This document shows, in pieces, positions 59,529 to 64,000 of a DNA stretch of 64,000 nucleotides (positions within the stretch are counted from its first letter, which is position 1; each line of letters begins with the position of its first letter). Both the position numbers and the translations under genes were made by a program. The notes under the pieces were generated by a model. The model was given only the letters and a program-made list of their open reading frames with translations. It was not told the origin of the DNA and searched no databases. The DNA comes from an uncultured Acetatifactor sp. (lineage in GTDB: Bacteria; Bacillota; Clostridia; Lachnospirales; Lachnospiraceae): positions 1-64,000 of the forward strand of contig CAJUIA010000004.1 in NCBI GenBank assembly GCA_910586485.1. The letters run 5' to 3'.

Positions 59529-60677
59529 ATGGTAGTGGGAATAAAGGATGGGGCAAAGCTTGCCGGGATTGTAATTATTTCTTTCTGTGCGGTATTTGTA
59601 TGCACTTTGTTTTTAAATTATCAGGCAGACATTACAGGGATTGAAAAGGAAATTGTTTCGGAGCAGGTGCTTGTTTTTTACAAGGCCCAGGTGTCTACGG
59701 GAAAGATGGTCTGCGGGCTTTCCGGGGGCTGTCTGTGTTTGACATCGGTGGTAATGCTGATGTTTTTTATCAAGCAGTATATTGACACTCATAAAAAGGA
59801 GTTAGGTATCTTAAAGGCATTGGGCTGCTCTAATATAAAAATTGCCGGAAGCTTTTGGGTGTTTGGCAGCAGCGTTTTTCTGGGGGCGGTTTTGGGATTT
59901 GCAGGAGCATTTCTGCTCATGCCGTTATTTTATGAGGTGCAGAATATGGATCAGCTTTTGCCGGAATTTCCGGTGCGGTTTCATCCGGAGATTCTTTTGT
60001 ACCTGGTGGTACTTCCCGCGGCGGCCTTTTCGTTACTGGCGGTTTTTTATGCCTGGCACAGGCTGAAGCTGCCGGTTTTAAATCTGTTGCGGGACAGCAT
60101 GTCCGACGGCGGGAAAAGGAAAAAGCATAAGGCTGATCGAAGCAGCGGCGGTCTGTTTCTGGAGGACTTGAAAAGGAATACCCTGCGGGATAAAAAGGTA
60201 CTGGCGTTTTTTATTGTATTTGCGTCCTTCTGTTTTTCCGCCATGACCCAGATGTCCTTCAGCATGGATGAGCTGGCCAGCGAGATGATGGGAATCATGA
60301 TTATGCTCATCGGGCTGGTGCTGGCCTGCACTACACTGTTTCTGGCGATTACTACGGTGATCGGCGGCAATAAGAAAACCATTGCCATGATGAGGGTGTT
60401 CGGTTATTCGCAGAAGGAATGCAGCCAGGCAATCTTAGGGTGCTACAGACCCATGGCTTATATCGGTTTCGCCCTGGGGACAGTGTATCAGTACGTGCTG
60501 CTGCGTATTGCGGTTGACGTTGTATTCAGGGATATGGAGGGAGTTCCGGAGTATGAATTTGATTTTCCGGTGATGCTGATTTCTCTGGCGGTCTTTGCCG
60601 TTATTTATGAGCTTGTAATGCACGTTTATTCCGAGAAAATCCGGAAAATTTCAGTAAAGGAGATTATGCTGGAATAA
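59529..60677 (+). CDS. FtsX-like ABC transporter permease
   Basis: 382 residues from the ATG at 59529 (AAAGGAG). Signal-anchor helix at 15-35, then two FtsX blocks: helices at about 65-90, 115-145, 165-185, and again at 225-250, 260-280, 315-380. HKKELGILKALGCSNIKI is the conserved loop after the first helix pair. It is half the size of typical BceB-type permeases, with a very short extracytoplasmic domain. It is third in the tetR operon. Confidence 0.9.
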   Translation: MVVGIKDGAKLAGIVIISFCAVFVCTLFLNYQADITGIEKEIVSEQVLVFYKAQVSTGKMVCGLSGGCLCLTSVVMLMFFIKQYIDTHKKELGILKALGCSNIKIAGSFWVFGSSVFLGAVLGFAGAFLLMPLFYEVQNMDQLLPEFPVRFHPEILLYLVVLPAAAFSLLAVFYAWHRLKLPVLNLLRDSMSDGGKRKKHKADRSSGGLFLEDLKRNTLRDKKVLAFFIVFASFCFSAMTQMSFSMDELASEMMGIMIMLIGLVLACTTLFLAITTVIGGNKKTIAMMRVFGYSQKECSQAILGCYRPMAYIGFALGTVYQYVLLRIAVDVVFRDMEGVPEYEFDFPVMLISLAVFAVIYELVMHVYSEKIRKISVKEIMLE

Positions 60678-60692
60678 AGCATAAAATATTTG

Positions 60693-60721
60693 TTGACAGA
60701 TCATGGAAAGAAGTTTATAGT
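60693..60721 (+). promoter_or_regulatory. Promoter of the leader RNA before the ABC/DUF1854 operon
   Basis: TTGACA (60693-60698), a 17-base spacer and TATAGT (60716-60721). The sequence GACAGATCATG that starts in the -35 box recurs at 60853-60863. It opens a 415-base gap without a large gene. Confidence 0.85.
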
Positions 60722-60767
60722 AGTTGATGTAGCTGAAAACGAGTTTAGGGGAAAGGAGGCAAATGCA

Positions 60768-60845
60768 ATGACAAGGTCAGGAAAGCATCAGGCAGTAAGA
60801 ACAAAAAGCAGTCAATGTATTGTCTCCCGGATGATAGATGCGTAG
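60768..60845 (+). CDS. 25-residue leader ORF
   Basis: ATG eight bases after AAAGGAGG encodes a basic peptide starting MTRSGKHQAVRTKSSQ and ending at TAG 60843-60845. It lies between the promoter and the terminator hairpin, as expected for an attenuator leader peptide. It has no homologue known to me. Confidence 0.45.
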   Translation: MTRSGKHQAVRTKSSQCIVSRMIDA

Positions 60846-60902
60846 AATCTGTAGACAGATCATGACCTGGCGGGTAATCCGCGCAGGCAGGCAGATAGGA
60901 AG

Positions 60903-60957
60903 CGGCATGACATACATGATATACGGACTTGGGTATATTGTATGGCATGCCGTTTTT
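60903..60957 (+). terminator. Long-stem intrinsic terminator in the leader
   Basis: CGGCATG, CATAC and ATATAC on the 5' side pair with GTATAT, GTATG and CATGCCG on the 3' side around an 8-base loop (60903-60952), then TTTTTGTG. It lies about 140 bases before the ABC gene, so read-through must be conditional or a separate RNA ends here. Confidence 0.75.
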
Positions 60958-61092
60958 GTGTGCTTTTACGGCGTGGGCTTTGCCCGGCAGGAGACGTAAG
61001 GCATATACAAAAGCAGCATCAAATATCGGGGGGCATTAAGCATACAGAAATGTATGGGAATCAGGGAAAGGCATGTGTAAAGAGGTATCAGT

Positions 61093-63423
61093 ATGAACTT
61101 ACCAAATAGTTTTACAAAGGTTTTGGAGAAATATGGGATCAATAAGGATGAGGTGGTATTTGCCGCCATGGCGGATCTGGATGAGGAATTCCGCTTTGCG
61201 GATTCCATCGTGGCCATTACGGACAAGAAGCTGATTGTGGCCAGATACCCGTACAAGGAAAAGCGTGAGTACCGCCTGGGCGGTTATGACAGCTGGGCCA
61301 TGCAGAACGCCAAAGACAGCGCGGAAAAAATGGCGGAGCCTGCTGTGCTTTTCTATGAGCTGGCAGATGTGGAGATGCTGGAGGTGCTGCGCCAGGTCAG
61401 TACGGGAGTACTGATGGGAAAGATCAAGGGAAGTGAGCAGTATATATGTCAGTTTTCCAACACGAAAATGGAAGCATTTATGAGAATGTGCCGCCTTTTG
61501 GAGAAGACCCGGAAGGGGGAAGAAATCACGAAGGAGGACCTGGACGTGAAACGGGGAAAGGAGTGCTGTCCCAAGTGCGGCATGATTTATCCCGATCAGG
61601 AAAGAAAGGTCTGCCCCAAGTGTATGGATAAAAAGTCCATCCTGTGGAGGATAGTGGGGTATTTTAAGCCCTATAAGGGTATGCTGGCCATCATGATGTT
61701 CTGCTATCTTGCCACCGCAGGCTTAAATCTGGTATGGCCGTACTTAAGCGGTACAGTCCTGTATGATAAGGTGCTGGCAAAGGATGAAGCGTTTTTGGCA
61801 GTCTTCCATGTTCCCGCAGGCCGGTTTGTGCTGTCATTGGGAATATTGGTTATCGTCATGATCCTGACAAAGGTGCTGATTCAGGCCCTTGGTATATTGC
61901 AGGGCGCATTGACTGCCAGGATTGCTCCAGAAGTGGTGAGCAAGCTGAAAAGTCAGGTTTTTGAGTCCATGGGAAAGCTGTCCATCAGCTTTTTCACGAA
62001 GCGCCAGACCGGAGGCCTGATGACCAGGGTTTCCGATGATGCAGATGAAATATCCAGCTTTTTCATAGATGGGATTCCTTACTTTTTTATCAATGTGGGA
62101 ACCATTCTCGCCACCTTGGTTATTATGTTCATTTTAAGCCCGCTGCTGGCAGTGGCGTCTATCGTTTTGATGCCGGTACTGTTTTGTATCAGCTATTTTA
62201 TGATGCCCAGACTATGGCATTATTACGGAAAGCGGCACCGGGCCAACAGAAGGCTGAACAGCCAGATGAACGAGAATCTGACCGGAGCCAGGGTGGTAAA
62301 GGCTTTCGGACAGGAAGAGCAGGAGATGACCCGTTTTACAAAGAGTAACACAAGGGTGCGGGATGCCGAAGTGGATGTGGCCGGCTATGACTGTCGGTTT
62401 TCGGCGCTGTATTACCTGGTGGAGGACTTTTTGACCTTCCTTGTCTGGGCAGTGGGATCGGCCCTGATCATCAGCGGCTCGGATATGGAGCTGGGACTGT
62501 TGATTACCTTTTCGGGCTATGTAGGACAGTTAAAATGGCCGTTGGAGTTTATGTCCCGTATTTTCCGCTGGTATACCAATGCCATGAATTCCGCTCAGCG
62601 TATGTTTGAGATTATTGATGCCGTGCCGGAAGTGAAGGAAGCGGCTGATCCGGTAAGGCCGGAGAGCCTTAGGGGCGAGATTGAGCTTAAGAATGTTACC
62701 TTTGGATATGAGCCGAACAAGCCTGTATTAAAGGATGTAAGCTTCCGAGTGGAAGCAGGGGAAGTGCTGGGGATTGTGGGGCGTTCCGGCGCCGGAAAGT
62801 CTACGCTGGTGAACTTGATTTCCCGCCTGTATGATGCAGGCGAGGGAGAGGTGCTGGTAGACGGCATTAATGTAAAACAGTACGGCTTTAAGGAGCTGCG
62901 GAAGAATGTGGCCATGGTGTCTCAGGAGACCTATATCTTTATGGGGACGGTGGCTGAGAATATTGCCTATGCCAGACCGGATGCCACACGGGAAGAGATT
63001 ATAAAGGCGGCGATACAGGCCAGTGCCCATGACTTTATCTGCAAAATGCCCCAGGGGTATGATACCATCATCGGTGCATCCAGCCGTGCCCTGTCTGGGG
63101 GCGAAAAGCAGCGAATATCCATTGCCAGAGCCATTCTTGCCGATCCGAAGATACTGATACTGGATGAGGCAACATCTGCGGTGGACACGGAGACGGAGCT
63201 GGCCATTCAGAAATCTTTGGAACAGCTGGAAAAAGGCAGGACGGTGTTGTCCATTGCCCACAGACTGTCAACCCTGCGTAACGCCAATCATCTGATCGTG
63301 ATCGACGACGGCCGGGTAACGGAGTCGGGGACGCATAAGGAGCTGATGGAAAAGAAGGGAACCTTCTTTAAGCTGAGTGAGCTGCAGACAAAGGCCCTGG
63401 CAATGCGGGGTGTGGAAGTATAA
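61093..63423 (+). CDS. ABC exporter with PH-like and zinc-ribbon N-terminal region
   Basis: 776 residues. Residues 1-145 resemble a small PH-like domain (DSIVAITDKKLIVARYPYKE). Residues 159-177 form a zinc ribbon (C-x2-C...C-x2-C: CPKCGMIYPDQERKVCPKC). A six-helix membrane domain follows (about 190-480), and the ATPase domain covers 530-770: Walker A GRSGAGKST, LSGGEKQR and LILDEATSAVD. It pairs with a downstream DUF1854 gene, an association also seen around cyanophycin-related transporters. GAGG is upstream. The substrate is unknown. Confidence 0.92.
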   Translation: MNLPNSFTKVLEKYGINKDEVVFAAMADLDEEFRFADSIVAITDKKLIVARYPYKEKREYRLGGYDSWAMQNAKDSAEKMAEPAVLFYELADVEMLEVLRQVSTGVLMGKIKGSEQYICQFSNTKMEAFMRMCRLLEKTRKGEEITKEDLDVKRGKECCPKCGMIYPDQERKVCPKCMDKKSILWRIVGYFKPYKGMLAIMMFCYLATAGLNLVWPYLSGTVLYDKVLAKDEAFLAVFHVPAGRFVLSLGILVIVMILTKVLIQALGILQGALTARIAPEVVSKLKSQVFESMGKLSISFFTKRQTGGLMTRVSDDADEISSFFIDGIPYFFINVGTILATLVIMFILSPLLAVASIVLMPVLFCISYFMMPRLWHYYGKRHRANRRLNSQMNENLTGARVVKAFGQEEQEMTRFTKSNTRVRDAEVDVAGYDCRFSALYYLVEDFLTFLVWAVGSALIISGSDMELGLLITFSGYVGQLKWPLEFMSRIFRWYTNAMNSAQRMFEIIDAVPEVKEAADPVRPESLRGEIELKNVTFGYEPNKPVLKDVSFRVEAGEVLGIVGRSGAGKSTLVNLISRLYDAGEGEVLVDGINVKQYGFKELRKNVAMVSQETYIFMGTVAENIAYARPDATREEIIKAAIQASAHDFICKMPQGYDTIIGASSRALSGGEKQRISIARAILADPKILILDEATSAVDTETELAIQKSLEQLEKGRTVLSIAHRLSTLRNANHLIVIDDGRVTESGTHKELMEKKGTFFKLSELQTKALAMRGVEV

Positions 63424-63425
63424 AA

Positions 63426-63522
63426 GGCGAAAAGATTTTCTAAGGTTGAAAAGAGCTCAACCAAAGAAAATCTAAGTTTCGCCTCGAAGAATTGCCTTTC
63501 GGCAATTCTTCCCAGAGCGGGT
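63426..63522. repeat. Structured intergenic element E (long composite hairpin)
   Basis: GGCGAAA, AGATTTTCT and GGTTGA pair in order with TCAACC, AGAAAATCT and TTTCGCC, giving a 22-bp composite stem (63426-63483). A perfect hairpin AAGAATTGCC-tttc-GGCAATTCTT (63487-63510) and CCC-agagc-GGG follow. It starts three bases after the ABC stop. A further small hairpin GGGAGC/GCTCCC lies at 63545-63565 before the next gene. Confidence 0.65.
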
Positions 63523-63579
63523 GAAAACGTTAAGGTATATATAAGGGAGCGCTAACGCTGCTCCCACATGGAGGTAAAA

Positions 63580-64000
63580 ATGGAAGAAAACAGAGAAAAC
63601 GGAATGCCGGATCTGCTGGATCTGCAGGAATTTGATGAAGAGGCGTTAAAGAGAGAGTCGGAGGAGGTCCTGCAGATGCGGTTTCTCACTTCCGAAAATG
63701 CGGAGTTTCGCCGTACGGATGGCGGTTTCCTGTCTCTGAAGCTGGAGGATAAGGAATATGCAAGGGTCGGAGTATATCTGACCTTTCCTCTGACAAACCC
63801 GGAGGAATTTATTTCGATCCGGGAGACGGATGAGAAGGCGAAGGAGATCGGTATCATTCAGAGCCTGAAGGATATGAAGAAGGACGTGCAGGAGATGATC
63901 AGGGAGCAGGTGCGCCTGCGCTATTTCATGCCTGTGATCCGCAAGGTGATGGATGTAAAGGATGAGTACGGATATGCCTATTGGCATGTGATGACGGATT
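63580..64000 (+). CDS. DUF1854 domain protein (cut by window end)
   Basis: 140 codons visible, continuing past the window. ATG at 63580, five bases after GGAGG; an ATG at 63568 overlaps that site. The segment FRRTDGGFLSLKLEDKEYARVGVYLTFPLT and the EISIRE-like FISIRETDEKAKEIGIIQSL are DUF1854 hallmarks. It follows the ABC exporter, its usual partner; DUF1854 may regulate or cap the transporter. The function is not established. Confidence 0.88.
   Translation, partial: MEENRENGMPDLLDLQEFDEEALKRESEEVLQMRFLTSENAEFRRTDGGFLSLKLEDKEYARVGVYLTFPLTNPEEFISIRETDEKAKEIGIIQSLKDMKKDVQEMIREQVRLRYFMPVIRKVMDVKDEYGYAYWHVMTD

Noticed and set aside
60907..60999. 30-codon hydrophobic ORF (starts MTYMIYGLGYIVWH)
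   Set aside because: Its sequence coincides with the terminator stem-loop at 60903-60957, and the ribosome site is weak, so the reading frame is probably incidental.

Overview
The window looks like a chromosome segment of a gut Lachnospiraceae-type Clostridia (Bacillota). Base composition is close to 50% GC, ribosome binding sites are AGGAGG-type, promoters are sigma-A type (TTGACA-17-TATAAT), and CIRCE- and cre-like operators are present. The gene mix is sugar catabolism, many ABC/MATE/MFS exporters, and small sensor or effector genes. The species cannot be fixed from the sequence alone. The first 0.9 kb is clearly AT-richer than the rest and looks foreign.

Layout. 1-1046: right end of a probable mobile element, the nitrilase-domain tail of what looks like an anti-phage RT-nitrilase, and a RelB/DinJ antitoxin remnant. 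1152-7304: DegV, two MATE exporters, a soluble zinc-sensing chemoreceptor, and a CIRCE-controlled Hsp20. 7403-14852: alpha-galactosidase (GH27), arabinofuranosidase (GH51), a small kinase, a methyltransferase, a PocR-type sensor and a stand-alone TrpB2. 15189-19275: L-rhamnose operon rhaB-rhaA-rhaD plus an unknown fourth gene, followed by citrate synthase. 20822-25127: alpha/beta hydrolase, class I amidotransferase and a YfhO membrane protein. 25196-32364: MarR with a heterodimeric ABC exporter and a cytidylate-kinase-like gene, then TetR with an ABC-2 exporter. 32518-37120: Nudix, flavoprotein, two GNATs, and an MFS exporter behind two overlapping leader ORFs. 37217-42571: an HD-ANT(6) fusion, an unknown three-gene membrane cassette, purC and mazG-like. 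42652-48362: AraC regulator and a hexuronate operon (kduI, kduD/dhuD, dhuI-like, eda with a VOC tail, kdgK). 48460: tRNA-Leu(AAG). 48705-55303: an accessory zone with a HipA-like kinase, a deleted DUF2200 gene, unknown genes, and an XRE-methyltransferase fusion overlapping a HAD gene. 56061-57937: a two-gene block encoding a VIQRK-motif protein and an OTU-like cysteine protease. 58073-60677: TetR with a MacB/FtsX-type ABC. 60693-64000: a leader RNA with a terminator, then an ABC exporter with a PH-like/zinc-ribbon N terminus and DUF1854.

Together the GH27, GH51, rhamnose and KDG-pathway genes suggest use of pectin or rhamnogalacturonan side chains: rhamnose goes to DHAP and lactaldehyde, and unsaturated uronates go through KDG and KDPG to pyruvate and glyceraldehyde-3-phosphate. 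The exporters come in regulator-plus-pump modules, each with a visible operator or leader.

Two patterns cut across genes. Short tandem duplications (about 10-16 bp) sit on or just after stop codons at several loci. Multi-hairpin intergenic elements lie between genes at about 15.0, 32.4, 51.15 and 63.45 kb. The most promising candidates for undescribed biology are the VIQRK/OTU block, the structured intergenic elements, the leader-ORF-controlled MFS gene, the leader RNA at 60.7-61.0 kb and the HD-ANT(6) fusion.
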